The translations under genes were made by a program, and so were the position numbers. Under the pieces are notes generated by a model that was not told where the DNA came from, did not search any database, and worked only from the letters and a program-made list of their open reading frames with translations. Shown here piece by piece: positions 21,486 to 30,673 of a stretch of 48,448 bases of DNA (its first letter is position 1; each line of letters opens with the position of its first letter). Origin of the DNA: Sulfurimonas sp. (GTDB lineage Bacteria; Campylobacterota; Campylobacteria; Campylobacterales; Sulfurimonadaceae); assembly GCA_027064045.1 (NCBI GenBank), contig JAMOQK010000031.1:1-48448 (forward strand), in the 5' to 3' direction.

Positions 21486-22424
21486 TTACCTCTCGAATTC
21501 AATGGTCATCTCCCACCCACCACTACTAAAGTTGTGATTGACTGATTTTATTTGATATTCTCCGTCATCTTCTAAAGTATCAGTTAGTTCTAAAATTCCA
21601 CCAGCAAATACAATCTGTCCTATGGTAGATAAGCTTCCAGTAACTATTCTCTGGTTAGCTCTTTGTAAATATGCATCTGCTTTTAATTTTGCTTCGGCTT
21701 CATTTTTAAACGAACTTCTATATACAAGTTGTGGCATACCATCGCCAACAATAATATTTTTAGTTGTATTTGTTTTTGTATCGTGCCATGTAGCTTTACA
21801 TGATTTGTAGAGTGTTTTATTTGAGTGCTTTGCAGATAGTGAACTACACTCATCAGCACTTATTGTATATTTTGGTAACTCATCACTTTTTTTATCATCT
21901 TTTACTTTTTTCATAAAGTATAGAGTGTTATTTTTTATGTTAAATATCGCATTCAAATCTCTAGCTATTCTATTTAAAAAATTTAGATCACTTTCATCAT
22001 GCTGTGCAATACTAGTCATAAAAACATCATCGAAATCGCTTTTTAACTCAAGACCGCTTCTATCTGCTATCTGAGAACATATATCTTTTATAGACAATTT
22101 TTCGTAAGTAATATCTCTTTTTTGTTTTAAAACATTGCTAAAATCAACACTTGTAGCATTTATCGTAATTCCCTGATGCTTATCCCATGTGCTACTTTGC
22201 ACTTTAAAAATTCCACAAAAAGTTAAATCATCACCATATCCTAAATATAGCTCCAACTCATCTTCATACTTTGGTCTGATAAATCCATCTGTTATTTTTA
22301 TAGTGAGTTCATCGGCTTTTTCATTTGCTTCATCTTTAAAACTTATACTTGTATTGTTTTGTTTTAAAACTGTAGTTACATCATCGCCATTGGCAATGAT
22401 TTTAAAATTGGGATACATCACCAT
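21486..22424 (-). CDS. Phage late control/tail protein D (GpD-like)
   Basis: 312 residues. Matches the P2 gpD family by size, by its place after gpU and gpX, and by its beta-rich hub-like N terminus. The segment FLNRIARDLNAIFNIKNNTLYF (about 145-165) is typical. In P2-like particles gpD forms the tail hub at the base of the tube. ATG at 22424, with another at 22418; overlaps the end of gpX. No ribosome-binding site is strong, so coupling to gpX is likely. Confidence 0.85.
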   Translation of the reverse strand: MVMYPNFKIIANGDDVTTVLKQNNTSISFKDEANEKADELTIKITDGFIRPKYEDELELYLGYGDDLTFCGIFKVQSSTWDKHQGITINATSVDFSNVLKQKRDITYEKLSIKDICSQIADRSGLELKSDFDDVFMTSIAQHDESDLNFLNRIARDLNAIFNIKNNTLYFMKKVKDDKKSDELPKYTISADECSSLSAKHSNKTLYKSCKATWHDTKTNTTKNIIVGDGMPQLVYRSSFKNEAEAKLKADAYLQRANQRIVTGSLSTIGQIVFAGGILELTDTLEDDGEYQIKSVNHNFSSGGWEMTIEFER

Positions 22425-22615
22425 AGCTTTTTAGCCTTTGGAGTTATTTCTACATCTATTACTGGAAGATTTACTGTATCACCATCATTTAAAATTGGTT
22501 TTGTAGCTAGTATAGGGTTGTATGCTATCACCTTATCAAACACGGATAGTGTTTTATACTCTTTATAGATTATTTGGTCTAGTCTATCGCCATCTTGAGC
22601 TTTATATTGCTTCAT
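22418..22615 (-). CDS. Phage tail protein X (LysM-like)
   Basis: 65 residues from the ATG at 22615 (MKQYKAQDGDRLDQIIY); an ATG four codons upstream is also open. The pattern GDRLDQIIYKEYKTL...VIAYNP...LNDGDTVNLP is the LysM-like fold of P2 gpX, a tail-completion protein that binds the tail hub region. It overlaps gpU upstream and gpD downstream, as in P2-like phages. Confidence 0.88.
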   Translation of the reverse strand: MKQYKAQDGDRLDQIIYKEYKTLSVFDKVIAYNPILATKPILNDGDTVNLPVIDVEITPKAKKLW

Positions 22616-22988
22616 AACTAAAACCATCCCCTACAACTGCCAGGTCTATTTTAAACTCTTGTTTTAAAAACGCACCATCTTTTAAAAAACCACTTCTACT
22701 TAACTCAAGTGCTAAGATTAGGATTGTTTTACAAGTTCCATCGCTAAAAGCTAAAATACGAGGCTGTTTGGCTCTTGCCATTAACTCAAAATCTCTCAAT
22801 TGCTTTTGAGACTTAGCTATAAGAGTACCTTTTAACTCTATAGCCTCCTCGTACATTCCAGTAGATTGCCAGTTGTCAAAATTACCAAGTCTTTTTGACT
22901 GATTAAATACAAAGTTTATAGTTCTCTTGAGTTCATCAAAGGCAGTGTCATTTATATCAAATGTAAATTCATCTATTTGTGCTAACAC
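22602..22988 (-). CDS. Phage tail protein U (GpU-like)
   Basis: 128 residues with the gpU pattern: a short N-terminal strand, then RLGNFDNWQSTG, LKGTLI and ILALELSRSGFL. gpU contributes to tail-tube termination/assembly in P2-like phages. It starts with GTG at 22988 behind AAGG. It is the first gene after one of the two late-promoter modules, with a leader of roughly 24 bases. Confidence 0.85.
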   Translation of the reverse strand: MLAQIDEFTFDINDTAFDELKRTINFVFNQSKRLGNFDNWQSTGMYEEAIELKGTLIAKSQKQLRDFELMARAKQPRILAFSDGTCKTILILALELSRSGFLKDGAFLKQEFKIDLAVVGDGFSYEAI

Positions 22989-23018
22989 TCACAAGCCTTG
23001 GTTTTAAATTATGGGTGT

Positions 23019-23066
23019 ATTATCTTTAAAAAATGAAGTTAAAAAAAGGTCATATTTGTTGGCATA
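23019..23066 (-). promoter_or_regulatory. Phage late promoter module 1
   Basis: A 29-base element (23038-23066; minus strand starts TATGCCAACAAATATGACC, then a T7 run) lies exactly 13 bases upstream of a GATAAT -10 box (23019-23024). The same element and spacing occur at 37017-37064. No -35 hexamer is present, so the element probably binds a phage activator covering about -36 to -54. It would drive gpU, gpX, gpD and the lysis genes. Confidence 0.7.
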
Positions 23067-23069
23067 AAA

Positions 23070-25415
23070 CTAAATCACCTCATCGCTCAAATTTCTATCA
23101 TTTCCTTGTTGCAACATTGCTCTTTTTATTGCCTTTTCTATATCAATACTACTTGATGGGTTATTTACAATAACTTTTACATGGTTTGTTTGCTGCATAG
23201 CTTGTTTTTCTTTTTGTATTTTTGGAACTGGAGGTATGTATTGTGGCTGAGAAGCTACCAACTGTGTGCTTACAGCTGTTGCAACTGCTACCTTTTTCAT
23301 TGTAGCACCTGGATTAAAGTTTGGATTATTCGCAGACTTATCCTTTGTCTGCTCTTTTTCATCGCTACCAAATCCAAAAAAACCTTTTATCGCAGACCCT
23401 ATATTTTTAAGTTTGCTTACTGACTTCCCAAACCAATCAAATTTGCCCGACAACCAATCAAATGCTTTGCCAAAGCCATTCATTAACAACCCAAGCGGAG
23501 ACCATTTAAAAATTGTTTTTACAAATCCCCATACCTTATCTACACCGCCTTTAAACCAGTCAAACTTATTATATGCCCATACAAGCCCACCAACTAATGC
23601 ACCTATAGCAATTACGACAAGTCCTATAGGATTTGCACTTAATACAAAATTAACACCCATCATAGCTACTTTAAAAATTCCACTTGCTATTGCTCCAGCT
23701 TTTTGTGCTATTGCATATCTACTAGTCCATAGTGTTGCTATCTTCGTTTTTGTAGCGATTACTCCTTGCCAAAAAGCGAGTGCTTTAGCTTTAACAGTTG
23801 TGTAAAATATTTGTGCTTTATTGAGTGCCAATGCTCGACCCTCTGCACTAGTCCAAAAAACTGCTAATTTAAAACCACGATAAAGTGATCCGAAACCATC
23901 TGTTACAAAACTAAAAGCATATCTAAGTGCAAATGCAGAGACGCTAAGTGCTATCATGCCTCCACCAACTCCACCAATAACAGTTGCTAAAGTTCTATGA
24001 TTTTCTATAAAGCTATTTAAACCTTGAGTAACACTTGTAATCCCACTTGTAATTCCTTTTAAAGCTGGTAAAAACAGAGATGTCGCAGATATACTAACTC
24101 CCTCTAATGCACTTCCAAGAGCTTTAAAACTACCCTTTACAGTATCGTTTTGTTGTTTTGCGATTCGACTTGCTGTGCCTTTGTAATTTTTGATTACATC
24201 AAGATATTTAGTTATCCCTTTAGCTCCCTCTTTGGATACGAGTTCAGCTACTCCTGCTGCAGCTTCCTCACCAAATATATCTTTATATATAGACAACTGT
24301 TCGCCACTTCCCATTCCTTTGGTAGCCTTTGCAACATCTCCTAATATCTCCACCATATTTCGCATATTGCCGTTTGCATCTAAAGTATCAACTCCTAACT
24401 TTTTGAGAGTTTTAGAAGCTCCACTACTTGGTGCTGCCAAACTTAAAAGCATTTTTCTAAGTGTTGTTCCAGCTTGAGAGCCTTTTATACCCACATTGCC
24501 GAGTAATCCAGCCATTGCAGAGGCTTCCTCTAAACTCATACCAGCTTTTCTTGCTACTGGTCCTACATATTTCATAGTTTCGCCAAGTTTTGCTAAGTCT
24601 GTATTTGCAGTTGTAAAAGTTTTAGCTAATATATCACTAACATTTCCCATATCTTTAGCTTTTAAACCAAAACCACTTAAAATATCACTCGCTATATCAC
24701 TTGTCATTGCTAAATCTGTTTGACCAGCACTCGCAAGATTTAAAAGACCAGGCATTGCTTTTATAGTTTCATTTGCTTTAAAACCAGCCATTGCCAAGTA
24801 TTGCATACCCTGTCCGACTTCACTTGCACTAAATGTAGTTGAAGTTCCGAGTTGTCTTGCAGTAGAATTTAATTTTTTAAACTCTTCATTTGTAGCACCA
24901 CTCAAAGCCTTAACTCTTGCCATTGAGCTTTCAAACTCTATACCAGCTTTAAAAGGTGCTGCTATTGCATACCCAATAGCAAGTTTATCAAGCATTTGTC
25001 CTTTTAGATTATCTCTTACACCTTTTCTTTGTTGTGAGTTTGCTATAGAAATACCAACTTTACTTTTTACACCCTCAAGCTTACTAAAAGCTTTTTGTAA
25101 CTTAGAAGCATTTTTTAACTCAATGCCATACTTTCTTGCCTCAAGCTTTGCTTCTAAAAAAGCTTTTTTAGTCATCTTGATTTTATTTTTTAGTTCACTA
25201 CTTCCCCCACCAGCTCTTTTTTGTGCTTTTTGTAGTTGCTGGAGTTCTCTGTTTAAACCCAGGACTTTACCAGTAAGTCCTTTTTGAAAACTAATCGACT
25301 TTAAACTCTTTGATAAGGCTCGTCCTTTCTCATCAATAGTCTTAAAAGCACTACCAAAACTACTCTGTAAGGCTACACCTATACCAAAACTTATCCCTAT
25401 TGATTTAACAGACAT
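23070..25415 (-). CDS. Tail tape measure protein (TP901 family)
   Basis: 781 residues; sets tail length and is packed inside the tube. The N-terminal 130 residues are Lys/Ala-rich and coiled. The TP901 core (about 155-400) contains FESSMARVKALSGAT and the repeated GLLGNVGIKGSQAGTTLRKML type segments. Hydrophobic helical segments follow (about 475-500, 590-615), then a proline-rich end. ATG behind AAGGAG. It follows the E/E' chaperone gene, the normal position. Confidence 0.95.
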   Translation of the reverse strand: MSVKSIGISFGIGVALQSSFGSAFKTIDEKGRALSKSLKSISFQKGLTGKVLGLNRELQQLQKAQKRAGGGSSELKNKIKMTKKAFLEAKLEARKYGIELKNASKLQKAFSKLEGVKSKVGISIANSQQRKGVRDNLKGQMLDKLAIGYAIAAPFKAGIEFESSMARVKALSGATNEEFKKLNSTARQLGTSTTFSASEVGQGMQYLAMAGFKANETIKAMPGLLNLASAGQTDLAMTSDIASDILSGFGLKAKDMGNVSDILAKTFTTANTDLAKLGETMKYVGPVARKAGMSLEEASAMAGLLGNVGIKGSQAGTTLRKMLLSLAAPSSGASKTLKKLGVDTLDANGNMRNMVEILGDVAKATKGMGSGEQLSIYKDIFGEEAAAGVAELVSKEGAKGITKYLDVIKNYKGTASRIAKQQNDTVKGSFKALGSALEGVSISATSLFLPALKGITSGITSVTQGLNSFIENHRTLATVIGGVGGGMIALSVSAFALRYAFSFVTDGFGSLYRGFKLAVFWTSAEGRALALNKAQIFYTTVKAKALAFWQGVIATKTKIATLWTSRYAIAQKAGAIASGIFKVAMMGVNFVLSANPIGLVVIAIGALVGGLVWAYNKFDWFKGGVDKVWGFVKTIFKWSPLGLLMNGFGKAFDWLSGKFDWFGKSVSKLKNIGSAIKGFFGFGSDEKEQTKDKSANNPNFNPGATMKKVAVATAVSTQLVASQPQYIPPVPKIQKEKQAMQQTNHVKVIVNNPSSSIDIEKAIKRAMLQQGNDRNLSDEVI

Positions 25416-25443
25416 CTCAACTCCTTTTTGCTACAATACCTAC

Positions 25444-25683
25444 ATGAATGACTTTATAGATAAACATTTTTATTTTGTATCCTTTTGTATAGGATTTTTA
25501 ACTATTGCTATATTTGACTATAGTGCCATAACTGATGATACTTTCACTTTTATAGTTATATCCCCAGTTATAGCACCATTTATAGGTGCTATAGTTATGA
25601 TTGGACTGGCTCTACTAAGAGGTGCTATTGCTCTCCTCGGAGATTTCTTTCGTCTCGTTAGTAAAGCTCACAAAATCACTTAG
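25444..25683 (+). CDS. Possible small membrane protein on the opposite strand
   Basis: 79 codons with two strongly hydrophobic segments (about 10-27 and 34-70). It is the only candidate gene on the plus strand inside the late operon and lies mostly in the otherwise unexplained 199-base gap between E' and the tape measure gene, overlapping the E' coding end antisense. A TACAAT box lies 11-16 bases before the ATG, but there is no ribosome-binding site. It may be a moron-type gene or just an open frame. Confidence 0.3.
   Translation: MNDFIDKHFYFVSFCIGFLTIAIFDYSAITDDTFTFIVISPVIAPFIGAIVMIGLALLRGAIALLGDFFRLVSKAHKIT
25569..25593. repeat. Hairpin between E' and the tape measure gene
   Basis: Nine-base arms TATAGCACC and GGTGCTATA around a seven-base centre, 22 bases after the E' stop codon. 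Possible RNA processing or attenuation point in the late message. The T tract expected of a terminator is missing. Confidence 0.4.
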
Positions 25684-25976
25684 ATCCATTTTTAGCATAT
25701 CTTCAAAAGAGAAGTGCAACCAATGACCCATATAAGCCATTGATTTAACACAATCTTTCCAATCTATGACAAAAAACCTTTTAGCACCTCATCAATTTTG
25801 TTAAAATCTTTCATACTAAGTTCATCTACCTCATCAGGAGTAAGTCCTGTAAGGTTTACTATCAAAGCCAACTCTTTATCAAACTCATCAGCTATATCGC
25901 TAACGAGCTTCATATCTTTTACTTTAGGCTCTCTCATCTCGATTTCTTTGCCATCGCTTAGTTTTATTTTTTTCAT
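25615..25976 (-). CDS. Tail assembly chaperone gpE and its -1 frameshift form gpE-E'
   Basis: The unshifted product (25764-25976, 70 residues, starting MKKIKLSDGKEIEM) is a GpE-type tail assembly chaperone. Just before its stop is the slippery heptamer T-TTT-TTG (25776-25770). A -1 slip there continues for 51 codons in a frame encoding VIDWKDCVKSMAYMGHWLHF and onward to the TAG at 25615. The segment FSFEDMLKMDL is typical of P2 E' extensions. P2 and lambda (G/GT) are known to use this device before the tape measure gene. The frame remains open from the heptamer to the stop, strongly supporting it. Confidence 0.85.
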
Positions 25977-25985
25977 ACTGTCTCC

Positions 25986-26486
25986 TTATTGTATATGTGA
26001 TCTTAAATCTGCTAGATAATCAACACCATCAATTATGCATATCATATTTTCAGTATCTAGCATAACTGCTTCTTTTCCATCTATTGTCATGATGTATTTG
26101 TTTACATTCATTTTGACTTTTCTTTCAACTTCACTATTCGCTTTCCAGGTTCCGTCATCGACTTCTATCTCGCCTTGTAGAGTAGCTATAGCTGGAATGT
26201 GGCTTCCACCCTGGGTAATACTTCCCTTTATAGTAAAGTTTGCACCAAGACCAGTTGCAGTTCCAGCTGCCATCGCTGCATAAACAGCTGGAGAGTATTC
26301 ACTTAATGTAAATTCTGCCTCAAGCTTTTCAATAGTTCCGATATTTATATCTTTTTCATATCCACCTCTTTCTACTGTTTGCTTTTTAAACTTCACTTGG
26401 GGCAATTTAGCCTCTTTTGAAGTACCAAGGTGTCCGATACCATCTACAAAGATATTTATATCTTTCATCATTTGTGCGAATTTCAT
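25986..26486 (-). CDS. Major tail tube protein (FII-like)
   Basis: 166 residues, the P2 gpFII family length. A conserved N-terminal MKDINIFVDG start, a GGxxKDINIGTIEKLEAEFTL strand region, and the TIKGSITQGG turn are seen. The protein stacks as hexamers to form the inner tube of the contractile tail. ATG behind AGGAG. Immediately follows the sheath gene, as in P2. Confidence 0.92.
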   Translation of the reverse strand: MKFAQMMKDINIFVDGIGHLGTSKEAKLPQVKFKKQTVERGGYEKDINIGTIEKLEAEFTLSEYSPAVYAAMAAGTATGLGANFTIKGSITQGGSHIPAIATLQGEIEVDDGTWKANSEVERKVKMNVNKYIMTIDGKEAVMLDTENMICIIDGVDYLADLRSHIQ

Positions 26487-26496
26487 TTTCTACTCC

Positions 26497-27618
26497 TTAC
26501 CCATTTATATAGTTTATTAAAGTGTCGCCCCAGTTATCAGAGTACACAAGTTCGATATTAAGCTCTCTAATACTTGGCATATCTTGTACCAATACAGTTA
26601 GATAAAACTTACCAGCTGTTACAGTTGCTTTAGTATTTTTTTCAGGGTCAAAGAACACATCAAAACCTATTACTACATTGTTACCTTTAAGTTCATTCAT
26701 AAACTCAATTATAGACTTTTTAACCCATATTAATTGGTCGGCTTCTCTATCTCTTGCCCATTTGTTAGCTTTAAGTATTGCAGCTAAAAGTCTGTGGAAT
26801 GTTCGCACTCTATCAAGGCTTTGCCAAATAGGGTCAATATCTGTAGTTTCAAATCCGTATGTTCTCCAACCTACATCTTTAAGTATCATAGACACCGATT
26901 TTTGTCTTAATCTTCTAGCTTCACAATCTGAACCATCTAAGTATTCAATAACTCTTTGAGTACCAGCTACACCTTTTGCTATTCTGTTTGAGTGGTTTTT
27001 TGCCCATCCAAAAGCAGTATTTCCATCGTGATAAGCTATGATACCAGCCATCAAAGAACTAAATGGTATTAGCTTACCATCAGCATTATATCTACCAGTA
27101 CCAACTAGCAAATACTTACTACCAAAGTTATTTACAAAGTTAGATACACCAGCTTCATCAACACTAAAATCATCTACAATACCAGTGGTCCATAAAGCAC
27201 TAGATACACTATCAACTTTTGCAGCTACTTCTACATCAGCACTATATTCAGGTGTGATAATCAAACCATTTTTAAGGTCAATACCTATTACTGGGTCTGA
27301 TTGCTTCAGCATATCAAGCCCCTCTAAAACATTTGTCTTATTTACAGCACTATCATCATCAAGTGTAGATATATGCACTACAATAGGACAATTTACCCCT
27401 TGTAAGCTTATACCAGTAAGTGCTACTTCTAAAGTGCCATCTGTGATATTGTTATCTTTTACATACTCTAAACCCTCATCTGCATTATTGAACTTCATAA
27501 GCCCAGTGTCACCAGCATTTGCTGTAGCTACAATCCCAATAGGTGTAGAACTACTTATGCTTATAGGTCTTGCAGCTTGTACCCCAAAACTTCCATTAAT
27601 TCCGAAATTTAAATCCAT
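26497..27618 (-). CDS. Contractile tail sheath protein
   Basis: 373 residues, near the P2 gpFI size. C-terminal sheath signature: the region around QSLDRVRTFHRLL (about 266-278) and NVVIGFDVFFDPEKNT (about 315-330). Forms the contractile outer layer of the tail. ATG start; ends just before the tube gene. Together with the tube it makes this a myovirus-type particle. Confidence 0.92.
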   Translation of the reverse strand: MDLNFGINGSFGVQAARPISISSSTPIGIVATANAGDTGLMKFNNADEGLEYVKDNNITDGTLEVALTGISLQGVNCPIVVHISTLDDDSAVNKTNVLEGLDMLKQSDPVIGIDLKNGLIITPEYSADVEVAAKVDSVSSALWTTGIVDDFSVDEAGVSNFVNNFGSKYLLVGTGRYNADGKLIPFSSLMAGIIAYHDGNTAFGWAKNHSNRIAKGVAGTQRVIEYLDGSDCEARRLRQKSVSMILKDVGWRTYGFETTDIDPIWQSLDRVRTFHRLLAAILKANKWARDREADQLIWVKKSIIEFMNELKGNNVVIGFDVFFDPEKNTKATVTAGKFYLTVLVQDMPSIRELNIELVYSDNWGDTLINYING

Positions 27619-27622
27619 CTTT

Positions 27623-27871
27623 CTATTCTCCTTTGCTTTTAATGCAATGCTTCGCTTCTAAAACTCTTAGAAACTTACACACTAATTTGTCAAACCAAGT
27701 AGCCTTATCGCTCTCAATTCTTCTACCAATATGACTACTAATCGTTTCATCTTGGCTACCGTTCCAAAGTAGTACATTAAACATTTGGTCTAATACTAAA
27801 AGAAACCTCATAGTGCGACCTCTTTTATTCATATCATTCTCAAACTTTTTAATGTACTGTTTTTTGTTCAT
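27623..27871 (-). CDS. Small conserved phage protein, function unknown
   Basis: 82 residues. I recognise the motif set NGSQDETISSHIGRR...W...VCKFL...HC near the C terminus from many phage genomes, where it has no assigned role. No membrane segment. It lies between the fibre-assembly-like gene and the sheath, four bases before the sheath start. ATG start. Confidence 0.65.
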   Translation of the reverse strand: MNKKQYIKKFENDMNKRGRTMRFLLVLDQMFNVLLWNGSQDETISSHIGRRIESDKATWFDKLVCKFLRVLEAKHCIKSKGE

Positions 27872-27880
27872 ATCTTCAAC

Positions 27881-28366
27881 TTATTCATAAGTTGGAAGCT
27901 CTGTTAAAACTTCATCAACTGTAGGCATATCTCTATTACCAGCTTTTACATCTGCTTGTATTTCACTAGCTTTTGCCCATACATTAAAATACCAATCCAT
28001 TAATGTTTCTGCATTATTCTTCATTGCTTTCACTGCATCACTGTCGTTATCTTTAATAGGAACTGCAGCCGCTCTTGCTGATTGCATATTGTCCCACTTA
28101 TACTCTTGTGCTTTTGTATCTAAGTGATTTTGAATTGCATTGTTTATATTTTTTGCTTGTTGAATAAGTATTTCATCATCTGTTCTAAAATCTTTAACTG
28201 ATAAATTATTTTTAGTTACATCAATATAGTTGTAGCTATTGTCAATAGCTGTCTGCCAATCAGTTTCATTTACTTCGATGTTTGGTGTAGGTATTTCTTT
28301 GTGAATTTCACTATCATACCAACCTAAAAGTTTTCCATTTGTTTCGTCATAATGTGCTATTTTCAT
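27881..28366 (-). CDS. Tail-fibre-assembly-like protein
   Basis: 161 residues. The N terminus (MKIAHYDETNGKLLGWYD) is the usual opening of fibre-chaperone-like proteins. The central segment LDTKAQEYKWDNMQSARA resembles DUF4376-type domains found in such proteins. Position directly after the tail fibre gene supports a chaperone or fibre-tip role. Assignment is by pattern and neighbourhood. Confidence 0.6.
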   Translation of the reverse strand: MKIAHYDETNGKLLGWYDSEIHKEIPTPNIEVNETDWQTAIDNSYNYIDVTKNNLSVKDFRTDDEILIQQAKNINNAIQNHLDTKAQEYKWDNMQSARAAAVPIKDNDSDAVKAMKNNAETLMDWYFNVWAKASEIQADVKAGNRDMPTVDEVLTELPTYE

Positions 28367-28376
28367 GTTATACTCC

Positions 28377-28967
28377 TTAGTATCCTATTGCAAACCATAG
28401 CATTTGTAATGAACCTGTATTATGTGATACATTCATTGATGTAGTAGATAAAGTATCAACTGTTGCTTGATATTCATCTGCACGCGTTGAATTGTAGTTA
28501 CCCACCCCCAGCACACAAGCTGTAGGGAAAGCTATTGGGAAAACTACATTATCTGATGAGTTAGCATCGTCATTACCTTTAAATGTACCCCATTGCATAA
28601 TCAAGCCACTTGGTAGTTTTTGATAACCATTTTCACTTAAACTAGAAGTAAAGTCTGCGGGCAGTCCTCTAAGTAAATCAGCATCTAATCCACTGTCTGA
28701 ACCATCAACAGCTTTCATTTCAACTAATAGCTGACCCTTACTTAACGCTTCATCATCATTAACTGCATCTGCAACTTTAAAAGTTTGAGTTGGACTACCA
28801 CCAAGTAGAGCTTTTAAAGCAACTTGTGCTTTCAACCATAAAGTTCTATTTGCTAAAGCTTTATGTGGTAGATTATCCACTCCATCAGCTCCACCTTGTA
28901 CTGGGTCTGTAGTTTCAAGTTGATAAACTCCAGTATCCCATTGTTCAGCTTCAGTTATATCAGCCAT
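28377..28967 (-). CDS. Short tail fibre protein
   Basis: 196 residues. The N-terminal segment WDTGVYQLETTDPVQGG and LPHKALANRTLWLKAQVALK is the baseplate-attachment part typical of phage fibres. The C-terminal half (about 105-196: SSLSENGYQKLPSGLIMQWG, then FPIAFPTACVLGVG) is the gp53-like C-terminal fibre domain. At this length the fibre is short, suggesting a compact receptor-binding tip. ATG behind GGAG. Confidence 0.82.
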   Translation of the reverse strand: MADITEAEQWDTGVYQLETTDPVQGGADGVDNLPHKALANRTLWLKAQVALKALLGGSPTQTFKVADAVNDDEALSKGQLLVEMKAVDGSDSGLDADLLRGLPADFTSSLSENGYQKLPSGLIMQWGTFKGNDDANSSDNVVFPIAFPTACVLGVGNYNSTRADEYQATVDTLSTTSMNVSHNTGSLQMLWFAIGY

Positions 28968-28983
28968 TTACATATCTCCTTTT

Positions 28984-29613
28984 TTATACTAAACCGTGAG
29001 TATAAGCACTATCATAAAAAATAGCACCGTCTCGTTGTTTTCTATCAAATACAAAACCGATTAAAACACATCTAACGGGCTTGTAAATTTCTATAAGCTT
29101 TTTAGCTAATACTGCTTGACTTTCACTGATAGTTGTTTTTATAATTACTGCAAATTCAGCCCAGTTGGAAAAAACAAAATCATAGATATTTAATCCGTCA
29201 TTGTGTTTTGCTTCACTATTATATGTGTAGCTTCCATCTCGTTTTACATCATACTTGTAGCTATTTCTATCTTTATATTCAACAATAATAGCTTCATAGT
29301 CAGGTATGCTTAAACCAACTGCTTTTAAAACTTCTAAAATAGCCCATCTAGTACCTTTAAGTTGGTGAAGCTTTAAACTAGATTTTATTAAATCTCTTTT
29401 ATCAACCTCTCTAAGACTTTCATCCCAAAAATCAACTTTAAAAGCATAAGCCAAGTATGGTAGATATTTTGCTTCACAAGTTCCGGCATTAGCCAAGTCT
29501 TTAAAAGCTTTTATCTCACCACTTAATGCACCAGCTACATCAGAAGCTACTACATCAGCACTATGTAATTCTTTAGTTTCAAATAACGGTATAAGTGATT
29601 GTGTTTGCACCAT
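28984..29613 (-). CDS. Baseplate/tail protein I (GpI-like)
   Basis: 209 residues with the gpI pattern: LPYLAYAFKVDFWDE (about 51-65) and KGTRWAILEVLKAVGL (about 86-101). Links baseplate and tail fibre in P2-like phages. Its ATG lies 35 bases inside the end of the gpJ gene, so expression is coupled. The following tail fibre gene is in the expected place. Confidence 0.88.
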   Translation of the reverse strand: MVQTQSLIPLFETKELHSADVVASDVAGALSGEIKAFKDLANAGTCEAKYLPYLAYAFKVDFWDESLREVDKRDLIKSSLKLHQLKGTRWAILEVLKAVGLSIPDYEAIIVEYKDRNSYKYDVKRDGSYTYNSEAKHNDGLNIYDFVFSNWAEFAVIIKTTISESQAVLAKKLIEIYKPVRCVLIGFVFDRKQRDGAIFYDSAYTHGLV

Positions 29614-30673
29614 TTATTCCTATCTCGTTATTTGCTATTACTACATTTGATAATGGACTTGTTATAACTACCTCTTTAACACCTTGAACTTTTAAAAAGT
29701 CATTGATTTCACTAAGTGTTATATCCGTACCTATCTGTTTAAGTGCAGCTAATCCAGTTGTTAAACTCTCAATAGCATTACTATAAACAGTTGCAGTTTC
29801 TTGATTTTGTAGTATTTTGATTTCAGCAACTACACTAAAAGGTATTTCAGTAGCTTTTGCAACTACGACAACATCACTAAGAGGTCTTACCTCTTCTTTG
29901 TTCAACATATCTTCTATTCTAGTTTGCATGAGAGTATCAGATAGTGGTGAGTAGTAAAAAACATTCACTACACCAGCACCACCATTTAACACAGCAACAT
30001 CTTCTATTCTTTCATCAGCACTATATGTAAATGACTTGTAAGTTTCTTCACTACCAGCTGTTGATTTATCAGCCATACTTAAAAGTATTCTAGCTCTAAA
30101 CTCTTCATCATTTTCTACACTCGAACCATTACTAAAAACTTCAGTTGCTTTTGCTTCAATCACAAAAGGTAAAGGTGTTGTTACGATTTCAGTCTTCACA
30201 TCACTCTTAGATATTTCAAGTTGTAGTTCAACCGTACCAGTTACTTTAATTTCGCCGGCGAAAATAGTTACAGCATTTAAAAGTTTCCCTTGATACTCAC
30301 TATTTTCATCTGTTAAAATCAAGTTAGCCGGTATTACTACATCTTGTGCTAAGGCTTCAGCTATACTAAACTCATAAGCAGCATAAGGTTTAGACCCACC
30401 AAGTCTTTCAACATTGTAAAAAACTGCATAATTATCTAAGTCATTATTTGTAGAAGTAGATAAGAAAAAAGCACTTGCTAAGTTATTAAACTCTGCTCTT
30501 AAATGCAACTCTCTATATGCGAAAGCTTCTAGTATCAATTTAAACTCATCACTTTCAAGTGGTATCCAATCAGGTACTAAAGTTTTAAAGTTATCTATGT
30601 TTTGATTTAAAATCTCTTCATAGTCTAAAACTTGCATTACATCAGGTCTTGGTAAGTTTGCTATATTAATCAT
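29579..30673 (-). CDS. Baseplate J-like protein
   Basis: 364 residues. The baseplate J family pattern is clear: FKLILEAFAYRELHLRAEFN near residue 45, then DEEFRARIL near 185 and AGSEETYKSFTYSAD (about 203-217). It builds the wedge of the contractile-tail baseplate. ATG start overlapping the end of the gpW-like gene; overlaps gpI by 35 bases downstream. Confidence 0.92.
   Translation of the reverse strand: MINIANLPRPDVMQVLDYEEILNQNIDNFKTLVPDWIPLESDEFKLILEAFAYRELHLRAEFNNLASAFFLSTSTNNDLDNYAVFYNVERLGGSKPYAAYEFSIAEALAQDVVIPANLILTDENSEYQGKLLNAVTIFAGEIKVTGTVELQLEISKSDVKTEIVTTPLPFVIEAKATEVFSNGSSVENDEEFRARILLSMADKSTAGSEETYKSFTYSADERIEDVAVLNGGAGVVNVFYYSPLSDTLMQTRIEDMLNKEEVRPLSDVVVVAKATEIPFSVVAEIKILQNQETATVYSNAIESLTTGLAALKQIGTDITLSEINDFLKVQGVKEVVITSPLSNVVIANNEIGINGANTITYTVI

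Noticed and set aside
23266-23805. Open frame of 179 codons on the plus strand
   Set aside because: It is antisense to the tape measure gene, is Ser/Pro/Leu-rich as expected of a complementary frame, and has no ribosome-binding site or family pattern.
27038-27661. Open frame of 207 codons on the plus strand
   Set aside because: It is antisense to the tail sheath gene, with the low-complexity Ser/Thr/Pro composition of a shadow frame.
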